Positions 35,169-48,300 of a stretch of DNA of 64,000 bases are shown here, piece by piece. A program made the translations under genes and the position numbers. Source of the DNA: Heterodera schachtii (taxonomy: Eukaryota; Nematoda; Chromadorea; Rhabditida; Heteroderidae); the NCBI GenBank assembly GCA_023374025.1, contig SIJG01000018.1:899947-963946 (forward strand). Reading direction: 5' to 3'. The notes beneath the pieces were generated by a model that did not search any database, was not told the origin of the DNA, and saw only the letters and a program-made list of their open reading frames with translations. The first letter of the stretch is position 1. Each line of letters starts with the position of its first letter.

Positions 35169-37362
35169 TTTTGGGTGCCAATGGAAGGGAATTGTCAGCA
35201 GATGGACGCCTTCTTAAGGAACAATCAAAAAGGATAATTGTGAAAAAGAACAGCTGATTATTGACGACTTCCGAAAGGGATTAACGGGGGGGGGGGTTCT
35301 TCTCGAGGGACTTTTTGGAGAATCTTCACCGGGTGGTCATTGGGAGATGTAAGGAGGGGGGGGGGGGGGGGGGGGGTGGCAGGGATGGGTGGCGAAAGGG
35401 GCAGGGAGACATAGGCGAGCGAAAGACATGGGGGGATGGGCGGTGGGAGAATTGTTGCTCCCCCCCCCCCCCCCCTTCTGCTGCTGTTGGTGGTCGCTCG
35501 TAACGCCAACAACGACTAATTGAGCAGAGGGGGCGGGGGGGGGGCGAGCGCAAAGGCAAAACAATCAACAAAATCCCCTTCTCCTCCTCCTTCTCTCGCT
35601 GATCATCCCTTTCTCGCGCATTGTCCCCCCCCCCCCCCCCCCCCCTCCGTTCAGTTCATTCAACCGGTATCAAACGCAATCGGTGGGAGGGAGGCGGGTG
35701 GGGGATGACGACTAAAGGGGATGAACGACTGCTGAATTGTTCTGCTGTGTACTCCTCCCCCCCCCTTTTTTTCACTTTTGTTTTCTCTCCAACTTTTCCT
35801 CCTTTTGTTCCTCCCTTTTTCCTCCTTTCCCTTCCATTTTCTCCTCCTTTTCTTTACTGATAAGGAATGTCTGTCTAACATATGTAATCTTCCGCCCCCT
35901 CCCCCCTCTACTGATTGGGGACGGTCAGGTCAAATACCCATTGGTTTTTTTCGCTCTATTTGCGATGGGTCCGTTCCCTCCAACTGCCAAATGGGCCAAT
36001 GCCGAATCATTTTGATCGATAAAATGGGACAGGTTGTGTAAACGGAAAGAATAAAAGTGGCAGGGGATGATAAATTTGAAATCAACAAAATGGGAAATCG
36101 GAGAAAAGAGGGAAAATGGGGGGGGGGGGGGAGAGGGGACGAAAGTGTGAGCGATCGGCGCAAAGTTTCCCTTCCCTTTCGAATGACCCTTTTTATGCGG
36201 AGATTATGGCCAAATGGTGTTGAGAGAGTGCCAAAGTGAGATTGGCCAAGGGATTAGATGAAACACCGGAAACTGTAGAGAAACTCCTACCGTTTGTCGT
36301 CAAATACGAATGGAATATGACGGGGAGGAGAGGAGAGGAGAGAAAGAGGGGGGGGGAGGGGGGGGGAGAGACAGAAAAGGGGGGAGAGAGAGAGAGGGTG
36401 AGAGAGATATAGGCAGAGAAATAGAGAGTGAACGGGTGAAGGGCAGAGAGGGGGGAGAAGGAGATAGAGAGAGAGGTGGGAGGGGGGGGGGGGGAGTGTT
36501 GCCGTGGCAGAGACTGCGCAGTTCGTTTCGTCCTTTGACTGTTCGGCACGGCCCGTGGGCATTTCTCCAGCCACGGCAATCATTCCCTTTCGGCGTGTTC
36601 CTTTCAAATGCTCCCCCTTTCAGTTGTGTTTGTTCTGTCCCCCGCGGCACTCTGTCAAATGCCGCACCAACCGACGACGAATTCTTTGGTCCATTGGGGG
36701 GGGGGGGAAAGGGAGAAAAGACAACACACACAAACAGAGAGATGGGATGAAAGAGCGTGACGAGAAAGGAGAGGAAGCAAAGGGAAAAGCAGCGAAAGAG
36801 AAAGGCTTAACGGCCGACCAACCCACGCCTTTCATTATCCCCCCATTCTCTCCAACAACCCAACCAACATTTATTCTTTCTATATTAGGAAGCAGTCAAT
36901 TAAGTAAGCCCCACGCTCGCTCTCCACAATGAAAAATAATATGGGGAAAATAAAGCAACAAAGAAAGTGATTGGCATGGCATTCGCCTGCCGAAAGGACG
37001 CCGAAAAGGGACGAAAAGCAACCAAAGGGAAACATTTAGCTTATTTTGGTCGATTTATGAACAAAAGTTTATTACTTTTAATTGTTTCTCAGAACAGAAA
37101 CTGACAAAAAAAAAACACCGATCAAAAGTCTTTTATTCGTTATAAAACACTTTTAGTCGCATCGACGGAAATGAATCTTAAGAATCGACGACGTAACTTA
37201 TCAAATGCTCAGATGCAACCACAACCCGACGATGTGTCCGTGCCCTTGTCTAATTTACAAAGGGATTTGCAATTTGAAGTTAAGGTTTTCAAAAGTGATC
37301 AAATGAAAGTTTAAATGTCGTTGCTGCAAAGAGCGCCTTCAAATTGCAAATGCTTGGGTAAA
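35169..37362. other. Gene-free stretch rich in poly-G/poly-C runs
   Basis: Upstream flank of the ELM2-SANT gene and 3' flank of ADRM1. At least nine runs of nine or more G or C occur, for example 35357-35377, 35461-35475, 35625-35644, 36117-36131 and 36482-36494. GA-rich simple sequence fills 36310-36480. The open frames are low-complexity Pro, Gly, Arg or Ser and I accept none. Confidence 0.6.
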
Positions 37363-40122
37363 TTAGTCAAGGTCCATGCCATCGTCATCCTCAGGTCCCG
37401 ACGACTTAGCTTCGTTGCCCGTGTCCTTCTTTTTCTTGCTTTGAGCAGCCACCGATTGGGCTGTGTCGGTCTCTTCGGCGTCAGTTTCTTTTTTGATTGC
37501 CCTCTCAACTGAAAAGGGAAACGGACAATTTTTGAGTTGAAAATATTTGCTTAAAAAGAATTTTCAAAAATACGGAATAAAAAAGGATGAATTCACTGCA
37601 TTCATTGCCCTTACCTTCTGCCTTTTTCGGACTTTCTTGTTCTGTCAGCTTTGCAGCAAATTGTTGCAAGTCGCCCTTTTTAGCGGCTTCAACCACTTCA
37701 CCTTTGAAGCCGAACTGCTCCAAGGCGTCGCTTAATTGTCCCAGCTGAAGGGCGTGTCCAAAAAAATCAGCAGATTGCTAAAACAAATTTTTTTATTGTT
37801 ATTATTACAAATCACAGACTTGGAACTGAGGATTTCCCACTGTCTGAGCCAATTCGGAGTCGGCATTTTGCATGGGCATTTGGTCGGGCAAAAGTTGCTT
37901 CAATTCTTCTTTGTTTTTGGTGACAATCTGTGAAATGAATTCAATTCAAAACTCAGTGATTTGCTTTTGGCACTTTCAAGTGAGTCCGTTGTGTTCCCCC
38001 CCCCCCCTCTCTCTCCCTGGAAAATGGTAACTTTTGTCAGAGTCACCTCTTGCGTGTTAGCACGTGTCAAAAAAGTGGACAAATCGATGGAAGGGGTTTT
38101 CGTTTTGCCAGTGGTCCCAGAATTGACTGTGGCCGCTTTGATGATTTGGTCGAGCAATTGCGGAGTGATCGGCCCGACTCCTTTCGCATTCTGTTGGTTT
38201 CCACTTTTGCCTTTGTTCTGCTGCTGTCCGTCCTGGCCAATGACTGACGAAATGGGACCAATTGTCGAAGGTATTCCACCGGCGCCACTGCCACCGCCAG
38301 CCCTGCCAATTTTACAATGTTTTGATGACTGACCCGAAATAAGACACGATTACTTGGCAGTTGAGGCAATTTGTCCCAAGTTGGCAAGTTCGGCTGAGCT
38401 TACATTAGCACCACCGTTCATCAACGAGAACAGACGCATCAGTTCTTTTTTAGGCATTGCATTAGTGTTTTTTTGCAAGTAAACATACGGTTTTGGTCCA
38501 TGTTTCCGAGTGCCCCAATATCATCCAAATTTCCCCCGATGGCATTGCTCATCGCGGCATAGCGTTGTTCCATTGTACCAGCGGTTCGGTCGGTCGGCGT
38601 TCGTCCCGCACCAACCGCAGCCGAAGCGATAGAAGCGGCAGTTGCAGGAGAAGGACGGATTGGGGGCGCATTGCTCAGAAATTCGTTCATCTGAAAAGGA
38701 ATGAGTGGGGGGGGGGAGAAATGCCAAAGGGAATTGAGGGGTTGGGAACCGAACCTTTCGACAGATTTCGTCGTCTTTCTTCCCATCGTCCTGTTCCTGC
38801 AGCCAAAAAAGGTGACGCTCTTCACTGTTTTTGAACTTCAGCATAAAAACTCGCGCGCTTTTACACTCGTTAATGCGCTTGAATTCCGTCTCACCAGGAA
38901 AGATAATCAAGTCCTAAATTCAGAATTGAACAGTTTTAGGCAAATCCATGAAACTTTTCGAGAATGCTAATCACGTAATGTTTATTTTGCTAATTCATTT
39001 TCTTTTTCTAGATCGAATTCAAAGAAAATTTGAAAACAAATTATTGAGTTTTTCCATTTTGTTTTTGTACCACTTTTGGTAAAATATTTAAAAATGCGAA
39101 GAAGATGCTAAAAGCCCGAAATAGTTTTAGGTGTCAAATAAAAAAAAATTACTAGATGCAGGCCCGTATGCAGAAATTTTTTACCATAAAAGAAAGACAC
39201 GACCATAAAATATTTTGGCAAGTTTAATACAACTTAACTTTTTCTTGAAGCACCCAAATGAAGCATTCTTAGTATTATTCGATAGCACTAGGCGTCCTTT
39301 ATTAGTATGCAAAATTTCAAAAAATTTTGTTTGGTTTCAAAAAAGCTATAGCTAGAAAACTAAAAAAAAAAACTGGTTTTAGAAGTATCTTTGGTCATAA
39401 CTTTTTTGAAACCAAACGAAATTTTTTGAAATTTTGCAGACTAGTAGAGGACTCTAGGGCTGTCGAATAATACTAAGAATGTTTCATTGGATGTTTCAAA
39501 AAAAAATTTATGATACATTAAAGTTGCCAAAATATTTTATGGTCGTGTGAATTGCAATAAAGCCAAAAAAAATTTCGAGAGGAACACCCGAAGAACTCTT
39601 TTTTCCGGCCTAAATTTGGAGAAATATGCAAAAATTGGGATCCTGGGGTTCCGTTAGGCGCCGCAGGGAAAATCCGAAAAAGTTTGAGTAAAATTTATTT
39701 ATATTGAGAATTGAGTAAAAATTTTAAAGTTGCCCATTTTTGTGGAGAAAATTTTAATGCAAAATACAGGCAAAACCCTTAGTAAGTCCCAGCCACTTTG
39801 AAATGTTAAACTCACAAGTTCAGTCTCGTTCCTTTTTCGATTCAGCCAACACAAGTGAAGAAGTTGGTCATCCTGTGAGTGTTTGATGTAAATCAGGCCC
39901 GGGTCGGGGTTGGCCACAGCCCTGCGCTTATCCGCAGAAGAACCCAATTCGATCAAAGTGCGGCCAGCCTAAACCAAATGATAAAAGGGTAATTAACAGT
40001 TGGCATGGAATGGGAAAATACCAAGCAAGAACTGTAGAACAACAAACCTTAAACTCAAACAAATGACCAGCAGCAATGCCAGTAGTTGGCTGGCCACGAG
40101 AGTTTGCGAACATAACACTCAT
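37363..40122 (-). CDS. Proteasomal ubiquitin receptor ADRM1/RPN13
   Basis: Subunit of the 19S proteasome that binds ubiquitin and recruits the deubiquitinase UCH37. Nine exons start at 40122 ([20 protein letters not shown]). The Pru domain follows, with [34 protein letters not shown] and [21 protein letters not shown] Thr/Ala/Gly-rich linker leads to the C-terminal DEUBAD domain ([47 protein letters not shown]). The last exon is a Lys/Glu tail ending DDDGMDLD. The intron 38915-39813 is unusually long (899 bp) because it holds a foldback repeat. The start is 297 bp from the divergent CCDC97 gene. Some linker junctions were not checked for phase. Confidence 0.92.
39197..39548. repeat. Foldback repeat, family A, in the ADRM1 intron
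   Basis: The left arm begins ACACGACCATAAAATATTTT and the right arm ends with AAAATATTTTATGGTCGTGT. Inside each arm come ATTCTTAGTATTATTCGA, then CAAAATTTCAAAAAATTT, then GTTTGGTTTCAAAAAAG. Arms of about 165 bp meet near 39370. Internal order and the ATTCGA...GCAAAATT...CATAACTTTTTT words match the element at 4466-4833, so they are diverged members of one family. Confidence 0.65.
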
Positions 40123-40419
40123 TTATTATACTCCTTTTAAATATTTGTCTTATGAAAGTTTGAATACATATTAGAAAATACATAGGCATTAAACCGGTTG
40201 AAAACAAAAAAGAACCGATGATTTTTTAAAATGACATCCCTATGAATATAATTTTTTTCGAAATACATATCCTTCCAAAATTTTATTTTGTTTTTCTATC
40301 TAATTTAATAAGTTTTAAACTCTTTAAAAAAACGATTTTTCTCTATGATTCTCATCAAAAAAGACACTTTTTTAAAAATGTATTTCTCTCTATTTAAAAT
40401 TGTTCAGAGCATTTTACAA

Positions 40420-41898
40420 ATGGATTCACAAATAATTCGAAAATTATTCGAATCAATCATATCAAAGAATAACGTATTTTACAAATCTCAACAAAAGGAT
40501 GAAGATGACTTAGATAATGCACAAAAGACTTCAATTTTATGTGACTTATATCAAAATAAACCAAATATTTTTCTCGAGCGCTACCATCAATACATAAAAC
40601 GTGGTACGGTATTTTTTTTGTTTACTATAAATACATAAACAGTCTCTAATTAGAGTTCATCTCATTATTCCATGACAAAGGATGCGACGAATTCTATTTG
40701 AATCTGATTAAATCACAAACTCAAGAGGGACCAAGTCATAGCCAACTTGTAAAAAATTTTCGTTATTTGGCTTTGCAAGAATTACATCGCGAGGGTTCGT
40801 ATTTCTCAAACGAAAAAATGCGCGAACGAGAGCCTTATTTATTTGAAATTATGGTCGAGCGCTATATGAATGATAATGGTATCGTTTTTCATTTTCTGGT
40901 TTTTGATCCTCCAATAAATAAGGTTATAAATAATAAATTTCCCGTTTTAAGAAAGACACCAGCTCCGACCTACCATCGAAATTTCAAAAAATGGGGATGA
41001 ATTTTCAAAGTTGCTTGCACAGTTTGATATTACTCAAAGAGTGTCGGATCGAAGACGACGTTATTTGGAAGAGTTTCAGACGCAATTGGACAGTGTGAGT
41101 AAATGGGTTAAAAGAAGATAAATTTGATGCCTCCAGTCAGAAGGAACAAACAAATTTTGGAACCATGTTGAGAATCGAACTGTTGAGGCAGACGAAGAGG
41201 AAAAGAAAATAGGAGCCGATTTCACAATGGAATTTGACAGTTCGGACGAGGAGGGGAGGGAAACTGAACAAAGCCGAATTATGAGTGAGAGAAGCAGACA
41301 CAGACACTGTGCAAGAGACGACGATACAGTCGCAATGAGACTGGTTTAGAGGTGGGGGAGGGGAGGAGGAGAGGCGGGTGTTGGAAGTGTCCATTTCCGT
41401 GGAACTTATTTTTCGCACCACAAAGTCAAGGATTTTTGAAAATATAAATTGCATATAGGCTCGGGAAAGTTTGGGTACTAAAAGCTTCAGGCCAAGCTGA
41501 TTATTATTATCGCGAAAATTCAGAAATTAGAGGAAAGAAGAAAGGTAGAAATTATATAATCTTTAGACCGAAACGCTGCATTGAAGCTAAAAACGGAAGA
41601 CGAAAAAGCGAGCGAAGCTTTGCATTCTTTGCACCTTACCCAGAAAAAGGAAGTTGGGACTGAAGGCGGGGAGGATGAATGGTCAAGCGGAGATGAGTTT
41701 GATTCTGAACCCACCGGCCTTTTGCGCGACCAATTGTACAACGAATTTGTTTCATTGATGGAACAGCGTTTCCTGGACGGAAAGGACGTCCAATTTTTTG
41801 ATTATTCTGAAATTGACGCAGGGCATGGTCTTCATGGCGGATACAAAGAAGACAGAATTTATGAACAAGACATGGAAGATGCATATTTTGACTCTTAA
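40420..41898 (+). CDS. CCDC97 homologue
   Basis: Acidic coiled-coil protein; human CCDC97 is reported with SF3B spliceosome components. Exons 40420-40603, 40655-40878 and 40952-41094 join in phase, followed by exons from about 41134 and from about 41570 to the stop at 41898. Conserved blocks are AILCDLYQNKP-like (SILCDLYQNKPNIFLERYHQ), NFRYLALQELHREGSYFSNE, and the C-terminal RDQLYNEFVSLMEQRFLDGK with DYSEID. The tail ends in acidic YEQDMEDAYFDS. Junctions between 41094 and 41570 are unresolved: a Ser/Asp/Glu-rich exon and a short KLEERRK exon both look coding. The start at 40420 is the first in-frame ATG before the conserved region. Confidence 0.8.
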
Positions 41899-42684
41899 GA
41901 GCCCAATTCTTAGCAATTTGTGTTGCTTTGGCTATTTAGTTTTTTCGAAAAATGTGCGATTCCTTTTAGAATCTCATGCATTTAGGTATTTTAAAATAAT
42001 AAAACGGCAAAACTTCAACTCGTTTTTGTATTGACTCGTTTTGAGTTAATCGTTTTTACTTCCAACTCGTCTATTCCAAATAATTTTCTGGATTGAAACT
42101 GAAAATTGTGGTTTCGCCGCAAGAATTAAAGAATTTCAAAAAATTTTGCAATTAGGTATGTTAAAAAAACCCGCTAAATTATAGCACAATTGTGTTGAAT
42201 TTGTTTGGGGTCTTCGTATGGCTGATTACGTTGAACTGGTGAGAATATCGGCCACGGGCCACGTTTGTGCATCCGAGATTGATGAAATTCTGACAAATTT
42301 TTGTTTTGAGCGCGGAATTCCACCCTTTCCTTTATATTCGGGAATATTTTGACGAAATTGTTATTTAAACGGCCAGCTTCGCCTTTTTCAATCATTCCTT
42401 CCCTGTGTATCCATCGTCAGAATTTTATTGATACATATAATTTCCCAAAAATAAAGAGAATTTATCGTTAATTTATTATTTTTTGCTTATACATAGTTTC
42501 AGCTCGAGCCATTTGCGAGTTATTTTAAAAAATGCAAAGTTTTGTCTTTATACATTTTACCATTAACTCGGTTACCAAATACTTAAATAATAATGTTTTA
42601 GGGCATATTTCTTGTTTTCACAAGAGAAATTTCATCCTTAAAAGATTATCTCGTTATTTAGATAATTATATTTCTTTATTTTTG
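41899..42684. other. AT-rich spacer, no gene seen
   Basis: Low-complexity AT-rich DNA downstream of the CCDC97 gene. An open frame at 42532-42735 reaches into the first GYF exon. Its upstream part is AT-biased and may be 5' UTR or an extra N-terminal segment. Confidence 0.4.
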
Positions 42685-44930
42685 ATGGGTGATCTCCGAT
42701 CTCATTGCAAAAAATGGTTTGTGCTGCAAATTTAGCAAAATATAATGAATCCATTTTAAGGTTGTATGTTGGCAAACAGGACGACCATGAATACGGTTAT
42801 TTCTTCTCTCCGTTTTTGTGCTTATCTTTGGTTTAGGCCCTTATACTTCCACTGAGATGTTGCATTGGCTGAACAACTCTTATTTCGATGGTCTGTCCGT
42901 TTGTCCATTGTGCCTTTTACAATTTTATAAAACCATTCGCTGTGAATTCATTTGTTGATGATGGCTGCCTTTTTCAAGGCTCTCTTCGGTTGCGCACTAC
43001 GAATGACAACCGTTTTTACACACTTTCCGAGTGGATTCAAGCTTGTGGGAATGAGGTGACGGCTTGGATTTGCTTATATTGCGTTGCTTTTTCCAATTGT
43101 ATTGATATTTAGATTCCCTTTGCGTTGGATGTGCATTCTATGGAGTCTTTACGTTCCGCCGCCAACAGTCGAAATTACCGGGGCATCCAACCGACCATTG
43201 ACAGTGTGCGCAACCACCAGCAGGTCGACCCCTTCATCCCGCGGTCGACTATTCCCCCCGCCTCGACGGTGGAAAATGCCGACTTCGAACGGCAGCCGAT
43301 TCCCCTCGGAATGCCCATTCAGCTGTTGCCGACCTCTCAGAAAACGCCTCCGTCCTCTCAGCAGGTTCTTCTGATGAGTGCTCAGCCAACGCCGGTCGAA
43401 TTTTATTTGAAAGTGAACGGTCATTGACCGCCGACGCCCTTTTAGAATCAGCCTTTGGTCCTCCCCGTCTCTTCCGTCCCCACTTTCCAATTCGTCCAAC
43501 AACACATGTTCCCGTCCATGTCTCAGCAGCAGCCTCTCATGCCCATTCGTCTTCAGCCTTCGTCCATGCTTCACCATCAGATTAACCAGCAAGCGGAGCA
43601 TTCGCAGCAGGACGGGACAGTCAGTGACTCTCCCGACAGCGGACATGTGAGAAAAACCGGGGGGGGGGGGAACAATGAATTAATCGGGGGACGCTATAGG
43701 GTGCACTTCATTCCCCCCCCCCCCCCCCCGTCGTTTCCCGGGGGAATCGACGGGGGGGGGGGGGGGGAACGACCTGCTCCCGACGCTATACCCCCCCCCC
43801 CCCCCGAAAAGAAAAACTAAGAATGGTAAATAAGAAAAAGCCATTTTCTTAACAAATTTCGTTAAGGGATTAAAAGTTACTTTTGCTTGTGCTTTGTTAC
43901 ACGATATTCCTTTTTTCTTTGTTTCTATTCGTTTGATCAATGTCATGGAAGTGCTAACACTTTTTAAAATACATTTTTGGTAAAAAATTTTAATTAGGAT
44001 GAAAAAAATTGTTTTAAAAAGTTTTTCCCAAAAATTCTAAATTTGACTCAAAATAATCAATTTTTGATGAAGCCTGTTAACATAATAAGTAGAATTGAAT
44101 TTTAATCCAAATTTATTATGGAACATACATGTGCAAGGGGTGCCTCAGGCCAAGGGCCATACGACGGTACAATTGGGACAGGGGCGGGGTGTTTAGGGTG
44201 ATTTTTCATACGAAGGGAAGGTCTAGATTTTACTCCTGCGGCAACCTTTTTGCTATTAAACCCATTTTTTCTGCACGCTTTTTCCAAAAAAAAAATTGGG
44301 CATGGTGCGGGGGGGGCGGGGGGGGGGGGGGGGTCCGGCGGTGCCGATAGGAGCCGCCTTGCGATTTGTCAACAATTTTGTCCAAAAACATTGAACACAA
44401 CTTAGGTTGTTACTCCATCCTCTTATCCGCTCCAACAAATTGGAAATGGGATCGACTGCATTGACTTGACACACCACCGACACTCGGAAAGAATGGGCTC
44501 AGATGCCATGGAAGGGTCTTGGAAACGAGGGATGCTGGCGAATGGGACGGCGAAGATGGTGGACAATTGGACGAGCATGAGAGACGATTCGGCGTACTTT
44601 CAACAGTCAAAAGGGACTCAGACGGACGACATTTCGGTAGGCCAAAAAGGGAAAAATGCTGCCGAATGATGCCAACAAAAAGAATGCTCATTGCTTTCAC
44701 TGAGAAATATAAACCATTGAAAAGCGTTGTACATTTTGGACATTTAATTTTTTCTTAATTTATGTATTTTTATGATTATCCGTTCCGACTGATTTGTCGT
44801 TACAAAAAAACTCCTAATTTCCCTTTATTTTTTAAATTTTCAGGTTAAGGTCTCTCAGGAGGATGCGGAACGACTTTTATTCCAATTGCTTGGCGTCCGA
44901 ATTCGTATTAATTTTGCCACTGAAAAATAA
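42685..44930 (+). CDS. GYF-domain protein (GIGYF-like)
   Basis: GYF domains bind proline-rich peptides; GIGYF proteins repress translation with 4EHP. Eight exons join in phase to 338 residues: 42685-42716, 42761-42795, 42837-42890, 42979-43055, 43113-43412, 43446-43646, 44406-44636 and 44844-44930. The domain sits at the extreme N-terminus: KKWLYVG, GPYTSTEMLHWLNNSYFDG (the GP-x4-M-x2-W-x3-YF signature), then FYTLSEWIQACG. The rest is Pro/Gln/Ser-rich, with KGTQTDDIS near the end. It is much shorter than animal GIGYF, so either this is a reduced family member or upstream exons are missed. The 759-bp sixth intron contains a perfect poly-C/poly-G hairpin. Confidence 0.72.
43690..43790. repeat. 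Perfect poly-C/poly-G hairpin with 9-bp flanking repeats
   Basis: C17 (43713-43729) plus GTCG pairs exactly with CGAC plus G16 (to 43767), giving a stem of about 20 bp. The 14-base loop is itself near-palindromic (TTTCCCGGGGGAAT). GACGCTATA occurs directly on both sides, at 43690-43698 and 43782-43790. A C14 run follows directly. It lies in an intron of the GYF gene. Confidence 0.7.
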
Positions 44931-45315
44931 TTGGCGAAGTGTTCATGTTGGCCCATTCCCTCCGTCCTTCACAAACTTTTCCTTGGAATCACTTTCACTT
45001 CTCTGTTTGATGTTGTTGTTTGTTGTTCTGCCTCCCCATTTTTGACCTTTTCTTATTATAACTTATCAAAATAACAAAAAAAAAAATGAAAGTCAACATA
45101 AAATAAACTCACTCTCTTTTTGGTTAGTAGTCTCAGGTTAGACTTTGGTGTTATTCCAAAAATATTATTATATAGGTAATTTGCATAAATACCTATAAAT
45201 GAAAAAATGAGATTAATTAACTATTCATTTGATTAATTACAAAAAAATGGACAATCATTACAACAAAAATATATCAACATTTTCTAATTCGAATGATCAA
45301 CGCTTTGGCCCTTAT

Positions 45316-48300
45316 TTACTGTGAGCAAATGTTTGGTTTTGTTTTGCTTTCACTTTTTATGCCTGTTTCCCCGCCCATCAATGGGCTTTGTTCTGTCCAC
45401 TTTTGCTCCTGCTGCCCTTCTTTCCATCGGTCTTTGGCATTCTTTTGTAGACATGGCGAAGAATGCGAATTAGTGAGTGCCAAATTTGAGGCGGCGCTCG
45501 AAATTGTCAAGAAATGTTCGTCGTAATTTTCCGCTGTCATTTTCACGTCGTTTTGTGTGAAACCTTCGCTGCTTTGTGGCACTTTCAGTTGGCCGTTTGT
45601 CTTTTGATTATTTGCCGGGGAAACGGTGCCGACGAGGGATTGCTCCGTCTGCTGATTTTGGGACTGAGTGAAAGTTACGACGGTGTTTTGAAGTTCAACA
45701 ATGCGTTTGGTGAGCACTTCTAAGAAGAGAATGCCATTTGGAAATGGACAATTGGAAATTGGATACTAAGCAATTTTTTGAATGCCCATTTCAAAATGTG
45801 TGCCGAATTGGCAATGCCATGCCTTTTTTGGCACTCACCGATCATTCCAGCGAAGGTCTCTTGAGTTCGGTGCATTTCCCATAAAGTTTCGTGCATTTCC
45901 GCGTGCAACTAAATGAATGGTAAAATTGCATTTTTCCTCCAAATTCTCTCCGTTTCCTTCGTAACCTTTCCCACGTCCAACAACAAATTGCCTTTGTCCT
46001 GCAACTTCCTTTGGTCCCATTTTATTCGTCGGAATTCGTTGATGGCATTCAAAAACCTTTTTGATCGGATAAATTAATAATTTATTCTCCGATTGTGCCT
46101 TCTCTGTTTCCTCACTTTCTCTGGTGCTGTCTCAGTCTGAGTTCGTCTCCCTTTTGTCCGTTTCTCTGCTGGTATTTGTGGATGAACCTGTGATCAGTCA
46201 GTGATCAGTCAATCAGTGCCAACAAACAATCAATGCTTTTCCAATTCCTTTGGCTTTTCTCCCCCCCCCCCATTCGCTCTTTTTTCCTCTTTTCTTGCCA
46301 AGTGTGTTGAAGGACTGAAGCAGCGGCATTTTTGCGCGCATTTGTCAGTTTTGAGTCGGCCCTGAAAGTTTCGATTTCATTTTCTTCAAAAAAGAGTTTC
46401 GTTCGCTGTTACATAAAGTTGTTCACATGCTTTTCCGCCCGAGACAGCTCCAATTTGCGCGAAATTACTGCAATTAATGCGGAGGAAACGCCGGCACCCT
46501 AAAAAGAAGGAAACATTGGAGGAAGGCAATTAACAAATCATATAGAGGAATAGGGGGCAATAATGACCACAATGCCCGTGGTAATTGACAGGAAACGGCC
46601 GCAATAACTCGTCGGGACGACGTCGCCGTAGCCTAAGGGGCGGGGGAATTGCTAATCGAATGATTGGGACGGATTGGAAGGGTACCGATGGACATGAAGG
46701 TGACCTAAAGGGACAAAAACAAAAATGAATGGCAATTAGCCATAATTACTTACCATAATGAACCAAAATGAGTTGGAGTAGACCATCTCCGTGCTGCCCG
46801 TATAGCCTTCGTTGTACCGTTCGCATTGAGTGAACATCCAAGACATGCAAACCCAATAGGAAGCGGTGAAAATGATCGAAAATGACGGGACAATCGAATG
46901 AATGCCAAATGGTCGGCGGATGTATGTTTTTTAGATGCAAACTTACGAGCACTGTCATCGGATGGTCGGCCATCATCGTTTTTATGACGAATCGGAAGTC
47001 CATTGAAATCCGATTGAGTGCTGCGAAAGGGTGGACAATTTGCCCGGGGGGGGGGTAATTAAGCGACCTGCAATTGACCGAGTTGCCGCGTCCTGTGGGT
47101 TTATCAGATCAGTTCAAAGTAAGCCAAAAAACTACCTGAAATTGTCGGGAATGGAGGACCATGAAGCGACAAAGCAAATAAGCCCGGAGAAACATTGGCA
47201 CGGACAAAAGGACGTCCAAAGGCACAGTTTTGGTGGCAATTCGTCGTTCATGGATATAAGGCCATGAAATATTTCCACTGCCTGAGAGCGGCGGGTAAAA
47301 AAAAAGAAACGAATTGGGGGGGGGGGGGACAGACAAACGGACAAATGCCGACTGACTGACCGGGGAACGGACACACGGCACAGACGGCGATTTCGATGAA
47401 GCTGACAAATGGCATTTTGAGGGAACGGACGGAAAGACACCAGAAGCCAATGGCCAGAACTTACAGTTTTATTATTCGGTCGGTGGTCAACGCAACTCGC
47501 CAATCCCTGGAGGAAAGAACAAAGAAACAAAAGTCACTTTCGAATTATGCCACCGACTCGGCCCCGCTGTCAATCAAAGCCATTTTGACCTGAAAAAACC
47601 AATTGAGAAAAGCTTCGCTCAAAATTAACTATGAATCACTGTTCGGCCACCTCAATGCGATGGTAATTAATCAGCGAAACAATTAGCATCAGAGTGGAAG
47701 TGACGCAAAGCGACCGCAACAGCACGGAGAGAAGCGACTGCTTGCCGATCAATCGGTTGGCCGTCAACTCTGAAGCTTGGCCGCTCAGAGTGCCATTCAC
47801 TCGGATGCCCTGGCCCACCTTGGTCCATCACGACAAAGGCCAAGCCGACAATGGCCAAGGCCAAGCTGAAGTCGCAGTTTTTGTTTCGCTTCACAAAGTA
47901 AATCTTGCGCATCTTGCAACGCATCTTCGCCTGACTTTCTCTGTGCCAGGAAATGTTTGTGTAGAAATTGTAATTAATTGGGTTCCATTTGGACAACGAA
48001 CGGAGAGAAAAAGGGCGAGGGGGGGGGGAGGGCATTGGCACTCATTTGAAAACGAACCCACGGGCGGGAAAGGGAATTTGAGCCATGTTCCCGTGGGGTT
48101 GTGGGGATTGATTGACATAGGGAAATAAGTCGGAAAGTGAGTGTGGGTAAAAACAAAGCCAAATGGGTGGCGCGGGGAAAGTTGAGTTGTGTGTGGCACT
48201 GTTAATCTGTTTTACACAATGTCTCTTAATCACCATGGCACCCGTCCCGGGGGAGGAAAAAAGGGCCTGAGAACGGCGCCCAATCACGCAAGTCATTCCC

